A DNA stretch of 64,000 bases. Source: Hyphomicrobium sp. (lineage in GTDB: Bacteria > Pseudomonadota > Alphaproteobacteria > Rhizobiales > Hyphomicrobiaceae). Of the stretch, positions 1 to 7,893 are shown one piece after another. The first letter of the stretch is position 1, and each line of letters opens with the position of its first letter. The DNA lies in assembly GCA_013141015.1 (NCBI GenBank), contig JABFRT010000007.1, positions 101,220 through 165,219 of the forward strand. Direction: 5' to 3'. Below the pieces are notes generated by a model. The model searched no databases, had not been told where the DNA came from, and saw only the letters and a list, made by a program, of their open reading frames with translations. Position numbers and translations under genes: made by a program.

Positions 1-344
1 GCGGCGATGCCAATGATCCATAAACCAACAATCACCGCCGCGGCGATGCGGTTCGGCGGCAAACGTGCGCCCGAAGCAACGTTCGCCCGGTGTTCCGCCA
101 TGACATCCGCCGGAATCATTTTGCGCACCGCCCAGATGCCGAGCGGAAGCAAAATGACGTCGTCGAGAAATCCGAGCACCGGAATGAAATCCGGGATCAA
201 ATCAATCGGGCTCACCGCATAGGCGACGACGATCACGCCCAGCGCCTTGGCGTACCACGGCGTGCGAGGATCGCGCACCGCCGCCGCCAGGATCGCGATT
301 TCGGCTTTCAGGGCGCGTGCCCAGCCTTTGAGTTTTTCAAGCAT
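1..344 (-). CDS. YkvA/DUF1232 family membrane protein (partial, 3' end beyond window)
   Basis: The minus-strand frame opens at an ATG at 344 and stays open to base 1 (114 complete codons), so the C-terminus lies outside the window. The translation has the hallmark of DUF1232 (YkvA-like) proteins: PWYAKALG followed by a hydrophobic stretch and SPIDLIPDFIPVLGFLDD, then a second hydrophobic segment. These small membrane proteins have no established biochemical role. It lies downstream of zapA on the same strand with a 76-base gap, so it may share that transcript. No clear Shine-Dalgarno sequence is visible, but an ATG 16 bases further upstream hits a stop after seven codons, which leaves 344 as the best start. 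Family assignment is good; function unknown. Confidence 0.82.
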   Translation of the reverse strand, partial: MLEKLKGWARALKAEIAILAAAVRDPRTPWYAKALGVIVVAYAVSPIDLIPDFIPVLGFLDDVILLPLGIWAVRKMIPADVMAEHRANVASGARLPPNRIAAAVIVGLWIIGIA

Positions 345-420
345 TGGCAGGTCCCGTCATCCTTGACGCTTCGTCATCACCGCGCTCGCGGGTGCGGGAT
401 TTGACGGGAATCATGACGAC

Positions 421-744
421 CTAGCTTGCCGGCTTGCGAGCGGGCTCAGCAGCGATCCGCGGCGATGATGGAGAAGCGCGCCCTTCGTCGGCGATAGCCC
501 TGAGCTTTCCCGTCTGATCGCCGAGCAGATCATCAATATCGGCCCGGGCATCGAACAACTCGTCAGCAATCATCAGCGCCGCCATGAGCACAAGCCTTTC
601 GTCGGCGATACCGCTGTGTTCCCGCATCAATCCGTCGAGCTTGGTTTTGAGAAAATTGGCGATAGCTTCGAGGCGCCCGGCCTCTTCCTCGCCGCACTGA
701 AAGCGGTAGGTCCGTTTATTGAAGCTGATTGCGACTTGGGCCAA
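421..744 (-). CDS. zapA: Cell division protein ZapA
   Basis: A 107-residue protein that matches ZapA. The N-terminal globular part (about residues 1-45) has the family pattern with VAISFNKRTYRFQCGEEEAGRLEAI split around small beta strands, followed by a helix with ADERLVLMAALMIADEL (about 47-63) that forms the dimer coiled coil. ZapA binds FtsZ in the cytoplasm and bundles protofilaments at the Z ring. The C-terminal 25 residues are Pro/Ala/Arg rich and probably disordered, which is common in alphaproteobacterial members. It follows the coiled-coil gene at 808-1047 by 63 bases on the same strand, a pairing that recurs in Hyphomicrobiales. Known alphaproteobacterial 6S RNA genes can sit near zapA; I looked and saw no supportable candidate here. 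Confidence 0.9.
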   Translation of the reverse strand: MAQVAISFNKRTYRFQCGEEEAGRLEAIANFLKTKLDGLMREHSGIADERLVLMAALMIADELFDARADIDDLLGDQTGKLRAIADEGRASPSSPRIAAEPARKPAS

Positions 745-807
745 CCGTTTGCGGCTTTGCGCCGTCCCTCACGTCCGACTCACTGCACAAGACGCCCGAC
801 CCTATCG

Positions 808-1047
808 TCAATCCGGCAATTTTTGAAGAGAATCGATCACCCGGTCAATGCGATTGACGATGTCGGCCTGCTTCATTTCAAGGTCGGCGATGCGTTCCAG
901 AGCTTCGGCCAGGTCGGATTTAAGGCGCGCGTTCTCTAAGCCCAAAGCTCCGCCAGCGGCGGGTTTGGCTGCAGCTTTGGCCGGTGCCTTTGCCGTCCCA
1001 GCTGGCTTTACCTTTGACGTTACCTTTGACGTTGTGCGTTCAGCCAT
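808..1047 (-). CDS. Small coiled-coil protein (DUF4164-like), zapA partner
   Basis: I place the start at the ATG at 1047, giving 79 residues; an in-frame ATG at 1083 would add 12 residues. The N-terminal third is a Lys/Ala/Thr/Pro-rich tail (KVTSKVKPAG, KAPAKAAAKPAAG). The rest is a single helix with heptad spacing (ENARLKSDLAEALERIADLE, then MKQADIVNRIDRVIDSLQKL), as in DUF4164 proteins encoded directly upstream of zapA in Hyphomicrobiales. The position suggests a division-related role, but this is inference from gene order; no activity can be read from the sequence. The opposite-strand frame in this region is a shadow caused by Ala/Gly-rich codons. Confidence 0.72.
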   Translation of the reverse strand: MAERTTSKVTSKVKPAGTAKAPAKAAAKPAAGGALGLENARLKSDLAEALERIADLEMKQADIVNRIDRVIDSLQKLPD

Positions 1048-1214
1048 AGCCTCAATTCGCCTTTTGACGGCGATACCTCCCAACGCGAACGCTGCTGCAT
1101 GGTAAACACGTTACGTGGCAGACGCAAAGCACGTCAACAAACACCCGGCCGTTGTGCACGCAGAATTTGCCGCAAGGCTTTTGACCATGTTGTGCTCTCA
1201 GAGGGCATGCCGCA

Positions 1215-1243
1215 TTGACAGGCACCTGCCGCGTCAAGTTAAT
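1215..1243 (+). promoter_or_regulatory. Candidate sigma70-type promoter for gap
   Basis: TTGACA at 1215-1220, a 17-base spacer, and GTTAAT at 1238-1243 lie about 100 bases upstream of the gap start. The -35 is a perfect match to consensus and the spacing is ideal; the -10 matches only in part. The remaining sequence between the coiled-coil gene and gap shows no other feature. Confidence 0.4.
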
Positions 1244-1341
1244 GGCGCGCAAATTCTGCCCCCCGAGTGTCTGGACCGAGCGAAGCGGCGTTTGCCGCTC
1301 CCGAGCGAACGGCACTCACAGCATCCCGGAGGAACGTCCCT

Positions 1342-2352
1342 ATGACAGTGAAGGTCGCGATCAACGGTTTCGGACGCATTGGACGCAACGTGTTGCGCGC
1401 CATCATCGAAAGCGGGCGCACCGACATCGAGGTGGTTGCCATCAACGATCTCGGCCCGGTTGAAACGAATGCCCACTTGCTGCGCTTCGACAGCGTTCAC
1501 GGACGCTTCCCGCACACCGTCACGGTCAAGGGCGACACGATTGACGCCGGCCGCGGCCCGATCAAAGTGACGGCGATCAAAAATCCGGCAGAGTTGCCGC
1601 ACAAGGCAATGGGCGTCGATATCGCTCTCGAATGCACGGGCATCTTCACGTCCAAGGACAAGGCCAAGCTGCACCTCGACGCGGGCGCTAAGCGCGTGCT
1701 GGTTTCGGCGCCTGCTGACGGCGCAGACCTGACCGTCGTTTACGGCGTCAACCACGACAAGCTGACCAAGGACCACCTGGTTGTCTCGAACGCCTCGTGC
1801 ACCACCAATTGTCTCGCTCCCGTCGCCAAGGTTCTGCATGACCTCGTCGGTATCGACAAAGGCTTCATGACCACCATCCACGCTTACACCGGCGACCAGC
1901 CGACGCTCGACACGCTGCACAAGGACCTGTATCGCGGCCGCGCCGCTGCCTTGTCGATGATCCCGACCACGACCGGTGCTGCCAAGGCCGTCGGCCTGGT
2001 GCTGCCGGAATTGAATGGCCGCCTCGACGGCACCTCGATCCGCGTGCCGACGCCGAACGTCTCTGTTGTAGACTTCAAGTTCCTGTCTCAGCGCGAAACC
2101 ACGGTCGCCGAAATCAATGCTGCTATTCTGAAGGCCGCGGCGTCCGGCCCATTGAAAGGCGTGCTCGGCACCACCGATCAGCCCAACGTATCGAGCGACT
2201 TCAACCACGACCCGCACTCGTCAATCTTCCATCTCGACCAGACCAAGGTCATGGACGGCAAGCTGGTGCGTGTGATGTCGTGGTACGATAACGAGTGGGG
2301 CTTCTCCAACCGCATGGCCGACACCGCGGTTGCGATGGGCAAACTGCTTTAA
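1342..2352 (+). CDS. gap: Type I glyceraldehyde-3-phosphate dehydrogenase
   Basis: A 336-residue cytoplasmic enzyme that converts glyceraldehyde 3-phosphate, NAD(P)+ and phosphate to 1,3-bisphosphoglycerate. The N-terminal Rossmann motif [10 protein letters not shown] is at residues 7-16, and the catalytic site [12 protein letters not shown] places the nucleophilic cysteine at 153. Length and C-terminal [12 protein letters not shown] are typical. The start at 1342 is fixed by GGAGGAA at 1328-1334; the frame remains open upstream to 1267, but that extension has no family similarity. A strong terminator follows the stop. In many relatives tkt precedes gap and pgk follows it; here neither is adjacent, although the class I aldolase gene lies 1.4 kb downstream on the same strand. 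Confidence 0.97.
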   Translation: MTVKVAINGFGRIGRNVLRAIIESGRTDIEVVAINDLGPVETNAHLLRFDSVHGRFPHTVTVKGDTIDAGRGPIKVTAIKNPAELPHKAMGVDIALECTGIFTSKDKAKLHLDAGAKRVLVSAPADGADLTVVYGVNHDKLTKDHLVVSNASCTTNCLAPVAKVLHDLVGIDKGFMTTIHAYTGDQPTLDTLHKDLYRGRAAALSMIPTTTGAAKAVGLVLPELNGRLDGTSIRVPTPNVSVVDFKFLSQRETTVAEINAAILKAAASGPLKGVLGTTDQPNVSSDFNHDPHSSIFHLDQTKVMDGKLVRVMSWYDNEWGFSNRMADTAVAMGKLL

Positions 2353-2384
2353 GCGGCGCGCCAAAAATTGCATCACATGATCGA

Positions 2385-2416
2385 CGCGGCTGGCACTGGT
2401 GCCGGCCGCGTTTTTC
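2385..2416 (+). terminator. Rho-independent terminator of gap
   Basis: A 12-base stem (arms 2385-2396 and 2399-2410, one T-G wobble) closed by a very short loop is followed at once by TTTTTC. It lies 33 bases after the gap stop and ends just before the 3' end of the convergent broken toxin gene. Confidence 0.8.
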
Positions 2417-2424
2417 GTTGCCGG

Positions 2425-2718
2425 TTAAATCACCTCACCCGGCTCCGGCCTGCGCCGTGCGGTGTGCCGGACGTGCAGAATGACAACTTCATTTTCGCCA
2501 ACGGCATAAAAAACTAAGTGTGGAAAGTTCACAATCGAACGCACACGAACGCGCGGCATTTCGCTGACGCGACCGAGGTACGGTTGTTCTTCCAATTGCT
2601 CTGTTGCACTCCGAATGCGAGCAATGACTTTGTTAGCCGCCCTGTCATCGTATTAGGCGATGTATTCAAAAATTTCTGCTAGATCAGCAATAGCGCGGCG
2701 GTCGTAGCGCAGCTTCAC
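2425..2718 (-). pseudogene. RelE/ParE-type toxin gene interrupted by an in-frame TAA
   Basis: Reading from the GTG at 2718, which overlaps the antitoxin stop in a GTGA junction, the frame encodes KLRYDRRAIADLAEIFEYIA, then TAA at 2655-2653, then continues without further stops to 2425: YDDRAANKVIARIRSATEQL, QPYLGRVSEMPRVR and FPHLVFYAVGENEVVILHVR. This is the full RelE/ParE fold of about 97 residues, including the conserved late VILHVRHTARR segment. In this family a polar residue follows EYIA, and CAA to TAA or a similar single change would explain the stop. Toxins of this fold either cleave mRNA at the ribosome or poison gyrase; which applies cannot be told. As written, only 21 residues would be made. 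A sequencing error is possible. Confidence 0.85.
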
Positions 2719-2933
2719 AGGCCACACTTTTTCCAAAGCGCAGCAACTTCAGCCTCAGACGCAAACTGATTTTTATCTGCTCGCTCGAGGGCAGGTTCTA
2801 GTACCGCACGCTCCGCCTCCGAGAGCACATAAGGCTTCTCGGCAAGCTGTTCCAACAGCTCGGCAGCAAGGCGCTGCTTATCCTCCGGCAGGGCGCGGAC
2901 TTTCAGGATGGCCTGTTCAAGCGCTTTGATCAT
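2715..2933 (-). CDS. Antitoxin of a type II toxin-antitoxin pair
   Basis: An intact 72-residue acidic helical protein (KALEQAILKVRALPEDKQRL near the N-terminus, then SEAERAVLEPALERADKNQF and AEVAALWKKCGL) resembling the addiction-module antitoxins that precede RelE/ParE toxins. Its stop overlaps the toxin GTG by four bases, the usual translational coupling. Antitoxins of this type bind and neutralise the toxin and often autorepress the operon. Since the toxin frame is interrupted, this may be a solitary antitoxin kept by autoregulation or by cross-neutralisation of a related toxin, or simply a recent remnant. The exact antitoxin subfamily is uncertain. Confidence 0.78.
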   Translation of the reverse strand: MIKALEQAILKVRALPEDKQRLAAELLEQLAEKPYVLSEAERAVLEPALERADKNQFASEAEVAALWKKCGL

Positions 2934-3051
2934 GATGGCATATTACCACAACCCGTCACCCGCGCCAAATTCGCTGCCCGCGGGCGCGGCCCTTTGATTT
3001 CCCGCCCGGACAGCTTAGCTTCGCCGCAGATCAGGCGAGGGAGCACGGACC

Positions 3052-3546
3052 ATGAGCGGCGGCGATGACAACGACAGCCTTAAAATCCACAAGGCACTGC
3101 AAAAGTTCGCCCAACCGATCGGCTATCTCCTGACCGACGCGTTTCACCTGATCGGACTGTTCGCAATCTGGGCAGCAACTGTGTGGGCCGGGACCAAGTT
3201 CTTCATCGAGCTGATGGGCAAATCGCACGCCTCGATCGAAGACCTGCTGCTGCTGTTCATCTATCTCGAAATCGGCTCGATGGTCGGCATCTACTTCAAG
3301 ACCAACCATATGCCGCTGCGCTTCCTCATCTACATCGGCATCACCGCGTTGACGCGCCATTTGATCGGCTGGGTCAATCATCAGGCGCAACCCGATATGG
3401 GCGTGCTCATCCTGGCCGGCGGAATTTTGATCCTTTCGCTGGCCGTGTTGATCATCCGCTACGCCTCGGCCAAATACGGCTCCAGCCCCGGCATGGCCAC
3501 CGCAATCGTTATGACCGACAGCGAAAGCGAAGCCAAGCGCGGGTAG
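3052..3546 (+). CDS. PsiE-like phosphate-starvation-inducible membrane protein
   Basis: A 164-residue protein with four predicted membrane helices at roughly residues 23-45, 63-83, 88-105 and 116-135. The pattern SIEDLLLLFIYLEIGSMVGI and the later NHMPLRFLIYIGITALTRHL matches the PsiE family. PsiE is induced by phosphate starvation in enterobacteria, but its function is unknown, so the name says little about this copy. GGGAG lies upstream of the ATG at 3052. It sits between the toxin-antitoxin remnant and the aldolase gene. A small hairpin (3588-3604, CGGGGCA stem) follows the stop but has no T run. Confidence 0.8.
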   Translation: MSGGDDNDSLKIHKALQKFAQPIGYLLTDAFHLIGLFAIWAATVWAGTKFFIELMGKSHASIEDLLLLFIYLEIGSMVGIYFKTNHMPLRFLIYIGITALTRHLIGWVNHQAQPDMGVLILAGGILILSLAVLIIRYASAKYGSSPGMATAIVMTDSESEAKRG

Positions 3547-3724
3547 TGTGCGGATGTCTTGATTTGGCGCAACAAACCCCTGCGGACCGGGGCATTCTGC
3601 CCCGTTCCCGGGCCCATTTACCCCGTCCACGGCCTTGCGACCTTGGGGGACTGGTCCGGCCCGGCAAATGGCGCTAGATCAGGCGCCAAATCAAGCAATC
3701 CAAAGCAATCCGTCCGGAGGACAC

Positions 3725-4759
3725 ATGACCGAAAAGATCGAAGATATCGCCCGCGCACTTGTTGCGCCCGGGAAAGGCATTCTGGCGGCGGATGAAAGCT
3801 CCGGCACGATCAAGAAGCGCTTCGACAAGATCAATACCGTCTCGACCGAAGACAGCCGCCGCGATTATCGCGAAATGCTGTTCCGCTCAACCGACGCCAT
3901 GAAGAACTACGTCTCGGGCGTGATCCTGTACGACGAAACGATCCGCCAGAAGGCCAAGGACGGCTCGACGCTGGTCTCGATTATGCAGGCCGTCGGCTCG
4001 ATCCCTGGGATCAAGGTCGATATGGGCGCCAAGGCGCTGGCCGGTCCGACTGCCGCAATCGAAACCGTCACCGAAGGCCTCGACGGTCTGCGTGAACGCC
4101 TCGCCGAATATCACAAGCTCGGCGCACGCTTTGCGAAATGGCGCGCGGTCATCACCATCGCCGACGGCCTGCCGACGTGGAATTGCGTCAAGGCCAACAG
4201 CCACGCACTCGCCCGTTACGCAGCACTCTGCCAGGAAGCCGGCATCGTACCGATCGTCGAGCCGGAAATTCTGATGGACGGCGACCATTCCAGTCACGAC
4301 ATCAACGAGTGCTACCGCGTCACCGAGTGGACGCTGCGTTCGGTGTTCCGCGAACTCTATGATGCGCGCGTCAACCTCGAAGGCATCATCCTCAAGCCAA
4401 ACATGATCGTTGCTGGCCAGAAGTGCAAAACGCAGCCGAGCGCTGCCGAAGTTGCCGAGAAAACCGTCAAGTGCTTGAAGGCGACTGTGCCATCGTCGGT
4501 GCCGGGCATCGCCTTCCTGTCGGGCGGCCAATCGGACGAACTTGCAACCGAGCATCTCTCGCGCATGAACGCCATCGGCGGTTTGCCGTGGGCGCTGACA
4601 TTCTCGTACGGCCGCGCACTGCAGGCCGCAGCCTTGTCGGCCTGGGGTGGCAAGACCGAAAACGTCGCCGCCGGCCAACTCGCATTCGCGCACCGTGCCA
4701 AGATGAACTCGCTGGCCGCACTCGGCAAGTGGGACGCCAAGCAGGAGAAGGCGGCGTAA
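3725..4759 (+). CDS. Class I fructose-bisphosphate aldolase
   Basis: A 344-residue Schiff-base aldolase that cleaves fructose 1,6-bisphosphate to the two triose phosphates and works in reverse in gluconeogenesis or the Calvin cycle. Visible motifs are GKGILAADESSGTIKKRF near residue 17, FAKWRAV with Lys138, VPIVEPEILMDGDH from about 175, and LEGIILKPNM with the Schiff-base lysine at about 224. The start at 3725 has CCGGAGGAC just upstream; the open frame continues back to 3635 with no family similarity. A bidirectional terminator follows. Class I enzymes are metal independent, in contrast to the class II FbaA type found in many other bacteria. Confidence 0.95.
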   Translation: MTEKIEDIARALVAPGKGILAADESSGTIKKRFDKINTVSTEDSRRDYREMLFRSTDAMKNYVSGVILYDETIRQKAKDGSTLVSIMQAVGSIPGIKVDMGAKALAGPTAAIETVTEGLDGLRERLAEYHKLGARFAKWRAVITIADGLPTWNCVKANSHALARYAALCQEAGIVPIVEPEILMDGDHSSHDINECYRVTEWTLRSVFRELYDARVNLEGIILKPNMIVAGQKCKTQPSAAEVAEKTVKCLKATVPSSVPGIAFLSGGQSDELATEHLSRMNAIGGLPWALTFSYGRALQAAALSAWGGKTENVAAGQLAFAHRAKMNSLAALGKWDAKQEKAA

Positions 4760-4786
4760 CGCTGCGCCGCGCATCCACTGACAACG

Positions 4787-4820
4787 AAAAAGGCGGACCC
4801 AGAACGGTCCGCCTTTTTTT
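4787..4820. terminator. Bidirectional terminator between aldolase and L,D-transpeptidase genes
   Basis: A perfect stem of AAGGCGGACC against GGTCCGCCTT with a short loop, preceded by an A run and followed by seven T residues. The A and T tracts on both sides allow it to end both convergent transcripts. Confidence 0.88.
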
Positions 4821-4845
4821 ATACCGGCGTTCGTTGATTCCGGAC

Positions 4846-6915
4846 CTAATTCGCCAACAATCCCGACAACGCGTCCGACAGGATATCGCCCGCCGTCTCG
4901 GTGTTCTTCTTGACCTTCTTATTACCTGCGGTTTGCTGATGTTTTTTGGTGGCGGCCTGCGGGGCAGCGTCGCTCGCGTCCGAAATTGTTGCATCATCCT
5001 TGCTGGGATCGGGCGCGTAGTACTTCACCGCGCGACCTTGCAGGGCTGAGTTCACCCGCTCGTCGTGCCCGTAGAGATCAGCGAACGTCTGCAACTTGCC
5101 GTCTTCATTCACGCGGGCGGTAAAATAGGTCACGTGCACCGGAACTGGTTTCGACAAGGAGATGTCATTGGTTGAACCGGCATACAGCGTGCTGACCTTT
5201 TCAGCGCTCCAGCCCTTATCTTCGGCGAGCAATATTTCTGCGAACTTGCGAGGCTGATCGACCCGCATGCAACCGTGGCTCAACGCGCGGTAGGACTGGT
5301 TGAACAGACTGCGCTGCGACGTATCGTGCATGTAAACATCGTGACGGTTCGGAAAGCGGAACTTGACGACACCAAGCGGATTTTCAGCACCTGCCGGCTG
5401 CACGAAACTGAACTGCCGGATATCGACTTTGTTCCAATCGATCTGGTCAGCGTTGACCGGCTTGCCGTTGATGGTCGGGTTGAGCTTATAGGCCGCCATG
5501 ACGCGCGATCCGCCGCTGTTGGTGGTGCCGCCGCCGAACAGCTGATCGAAGAACCCGCCAGCCCCGCCACTGCTTTGAGCCGCAGCCTTTTTCAAGCGCG
5601 GCAGCAACTCCTTGACCTTGATGCCGTCCGGCACGCCCCATTCCGGGTTGAAGATCACGAACTGCATATTCGAAGTCAGCACCGGCGTCGGCCAAGATGG
5701 CTGGCCGACAATGATCTTTTGCTTGAGAATTTCCTGGTCGCCCTTGACGGTGCGGCTGACAAACTCGGGCACGTTGTTGATCACATAGAATGGCCCCAAT
5801 TCTTCCGGCAGCCAGCGCCAGCGCTCCATGTTGGCGATGATACGGTCAACATCGCGCTTGGGGTCGGCCTTTTTCGGCTCGCCCTCTTTGTTCAGCCCTT
5901 GCCGCGTCTTTGCCGTCAGCTGCCCATTGGCCTTAATGCCGTTGGCTTCCTGATAGCCTTTGACAGCCGTCTCAAGGATCGCGTCATAGAGTTTTTCGTT
6001 CGAAGCCGATTGCGCTTCGACCTTCAGCCGCTTGCGCAACAGCGCGATGTCGTCATGCGTTTCGCCCGGCTTGATGGTCTTGATCTGTTTGCCCTCAGGC
6101 AACTTGACCAACAGCGCTTCATCAATCTTTTCCTCAACCTGCGGACCGCGGGCTTTCTCTAGCGCCGCGCGCAACAGAGCGAATTGAGAATGCTTGGGGT
6201 GCAGGCCGCGCAAGTAAGCGTCCGGCGCAGAGCTGGCTGCGATCTCAGTCATCACGGCCACCGGATCTTTCAGCGGCGGCTTCATATCGAGAATGTTGCT
6301 GAGCGACAGCGGATCTATGCGGCCACCGCGCGCGTGATGCGCGTATTTCAATATCGCCAAGCCCAGGTTGGCTTCCGCCTCGGCTTGAGCTTCAACGCTC
6401 GCGCCAGCAGCCAACTCCGCCACCGCAAACTGCGACGCATCCAAGCCGTAGCTATCGGCCTTCTTGAGTTCAGCAATTGCGGCCACGGCGTTCGCGGTCA
6501 GCGCGCCGTCCTTAAGCCAAAGCGGCTCGGTCCGCGCCGCATAAAACGATTTCAACACATCGGCGTGCGGGCCCACCGCCTTGGCGGCGAAGGCCTTCTC
6601 TGAAAGCTTGGCGCGGACGGCATCCACCACGCCGTTGCCAGCAGCCGGACTGGGCGGCACCGCTGCCACGGGCGCGGCAGGTGCTGGAGTTGTAACGGCG
6701 CTGGCGGGCGCTGCGGCGGGCGCCTTGGCCGCCTCTGCCGCCGGGGCGGCATCCTTGGCCGGTTCGCCGAAATAGGTGGTCACACCTTTGTTCGTGTCCC
6801 GGCTCGCATCCGGATTCTCGGCCGGTGCCGGATTTGCCATCACCGGCGCGGCGGCAGACATACTGAGCGTCATCGCGGCTGATAAAGCCACCAAGGGCGC
6901 GCCAAAAAATTTCAT
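4846..6915 (-). CDS. YcbB-type murein L,D-transpeptidase
   Basis: A 689-residue exported enzyme predicted to make 3-3 crosslinks in peptidoglycan. The N-terminus has a Sec signal peptide (hydrophobic LVALSAAMTLSMSAAAP, cleavage near ANA/ANP at about residue 28-30), followed by a Pro/Ala-rich linker to about residue 95. Then come the YcbB scaffold region with EPLWLKDG (about 130-137), a peptidoglycan-binding-like helical segment (about 290-342, KGYQEANGIKANGQLTAKTR), and the YkuD catalytic domain ending in LSHGCMRVD with Cys549. A Gly/Ser-rich insertion (about 448-470) interrupts the catalytic domain, as in other YcbB proteins with a capping loop. The C-terminus is Lys/Thr rich. GGAG lies 9 bases before the ATG at 6915. 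Convergent with the aldolase gene. Confidence 0.93.
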   Translation of the reverse strand: MKFFGAPLVALSAAMTLSMSAAAPVMANPAPAENPDASRDTNKGVTTYFGEPAKDAAPAAEAAKAPAAAPASAVTTPAPAAPVAAVPPSPAAGNGVVDAVRAKLSEKAFAAKAVGPHADVLKSFYAARTEPLWLKDGALTANAVAAIAELKKADSYGLDASQFAVAELAAGASVEAQAEAEANLGLAILKYAHHARGGRIDPLSLSNILDMKPPLKDPVAVMTEIAASSAPDAYLRGLHPKHSQFALLRAALEKARGPQVEEKIDEALLVKLPEGKQIKTIKPGETHDDIALLRKRLKVEAQSASNEKLYDAILETAVKGYQEANGIKANGQLTAKTRQGLNKEGEPKKADPKRDVDRIIANMERWRWLPEELGPFYVINNVPEFVSRTVKGDQEILKQKIIVGQPSWPTPVLTSNMQFVIFNPEWGVPDGIKVKELLPRLKKAAAQSSGGAGGFFDQLFGGGTTNSGGSRVMAAYKLNPTINGKPVNADQIDWNKVDIRQFSFVQPAGAENPLGVVKFRFPNRHDVYMHDTSQRSLFNQSYRALSHGCMRVDQPRKFAEILLAEDKGWSAEKVSTLYAGSTNDISLSKPVPVHVTYFTARVNEDGKLQTFADLYGHDERVNSALQGRAVKYYAPDPSKDDATISDASDAAPQAATKKHQQTAGNKKVKKNTETAGDILSDALSGLLAN

Positions 6916-7209
6916 AATCGATCGGCTCCGACAGAAAAAATCAACAAACGGCCTCGTATCCAGGCAGACCTTACCTCGGTCAACATGGCGTTTTCAGGCC
7001 AACCGCGCGAAAACATCAGCGCAGCATGACGTGAGTGGCGGCTGTGGTAAACAAGGTTTTCGCCACTGCCACTCGAAATTCGGCCTGTGCGGCAGGATAG
7101 ACTCGCGTGGCCGGTTCTGCCGCCGCTTTAAGCATCCCGGCCCGGCTTGCCGTTCTTCTTTCTGCCGCAATCGGCTTCGATAGCCCGCCTTCAAACTCCG
7201 GAGAGCCCC

Positions 7210-7893
7210 TTGAGCCGCAAGCCAGAACTCTATGTCACGCTGCAGACCGCAGCACCCGGCCCCGATGGCGCGGCGGCGGCAATCGCTTGCCTGGACACCG
7301 TGCTGGCGGCAGCCCCCGTCGCCTGCCTGCTGATCGCGCCGGAGCCGGGCCGCCCGCTTGATGCCGGACTGACCAAGACGCTGGCTGGCATGGCACAGAA
7401 AAAAGGTGTCGCGGCGCTGGTTGCAGACGACGCCAACCTCGCCCGCCTGATCAAAGCCGACGGAGTGCATCTGTCGTGGTCGAAAGATACCCTCAAGCAT
7501 TACGATGCGGCCCGCGAATTGCTCGGCGAGCGCTTCATGATCGGCGCTGACGCTGGCCGCTCGCGCGATGACGCGATGGAGCTTGGCGAAGCGGGCGCTG
7601 AATACGTGGCATTTGGCATCCCAGCTCATGTCGAGGACCGCGCAACAGCCGAAGACCGCCAACGCGATCTGATTGGCTGGTGGAGCGAAATTTTCGAAAT
7701 CCCGTGCGTCGCGTTTGACGTGACGCAACCGGACCACGCCAGCGCGTTGGCCGGTGACGGCGCCGACTTTGTTACGGTCACCATATCGTCAACGCTGCCG
7801 CCCGCAGAAATTCGCGCGCGGATTGCGGCCTTCGCGGATGCGATAACACCTGCAAGCACACCACCCATCACACCGGCAGGGGCAGCCTCATGA
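7210..7893 (+). CDS. ThiE-like thiamine-phosphate synthase family protein
   Basis: A 227-residue TIM-barrel protein of the thiamine monophosphate synthase/TENI family. Recognisable blocks are ADDANLARLIKADGVHL (about residues 75-91), IGADAGRSRDDAMELGEAGA (about 114-133) and EYVAFG. Classical ThiE proteins carry a VGxS and a GPxxxT phosphate-binding motif; the equivalent positions here read IGADAGRSRD and EYVAFGIPAHVEDRA, so true ThiE activity is uncertain. I chose the TTG at 7210 because GGAGAG precedes it; an ATG at 7147 would add 21 residues without similarity. The stop overlaps the ATG of the Sel1-repeat gene (ATGA), so the two are translationally coupled. No TPP riboswitch is visible upstream. 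A role in triose metabolism is suggested only by the neighbouring aldolase. Confidence 0.75.
   Translation: MSRKPELYVTLQTAAPGPDGAAAAIACLDTVLAAAPVACLLIAPEPGRPLDAGLTKTLAGMAQKKGVAALVADDANLARLIKADGVHLSWSKDTLKHYDAARELLGERFMIGADAGRSRDDAMELGEAGAEYVAFGIPAHVEDRATAEDRQRDLIGWWSEIFEIPCVAFDVTQPDHASALAGDGADFVTVTISSTLPPAEIRARIAAFADAITPASTPPITPAGAAS

Noticed and set aside
354..420. Further copy of the CCCGTCATCC repeat
   Set aside because: CCCGTCA and TGACGGG ends are present, but the inner blocks shared by the two full copies are missing; at best a decayed fragment.
345..807. 6S RNA gene near zapA
   Set aside because: The gaps beside zapA are only 76 and 63 bases, too short for 6S RNA, and the upstream interval before gap shows no long central-bulge hairpin.
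1234..2217. 327-codon open frame antisense to gap
   Set aside because: Mirror of the strong codon bias of gap; no ribosome-binding site, no recognisable domain, low-complexity Arg/Asp/Val composition.
3887..4774. 295-codon open frame antisense to the aldolase
   Set aside because: Same kind of shadow; the sense frame encodes an unmistakable class I aldolase.
5275..6162. 295-codon plus-strand frame inside the L,D-transpeptidase gene
   Set aside because: Antisense shadow; the minus-strand frame has signal peptide and the HGCMR catalytic motif.
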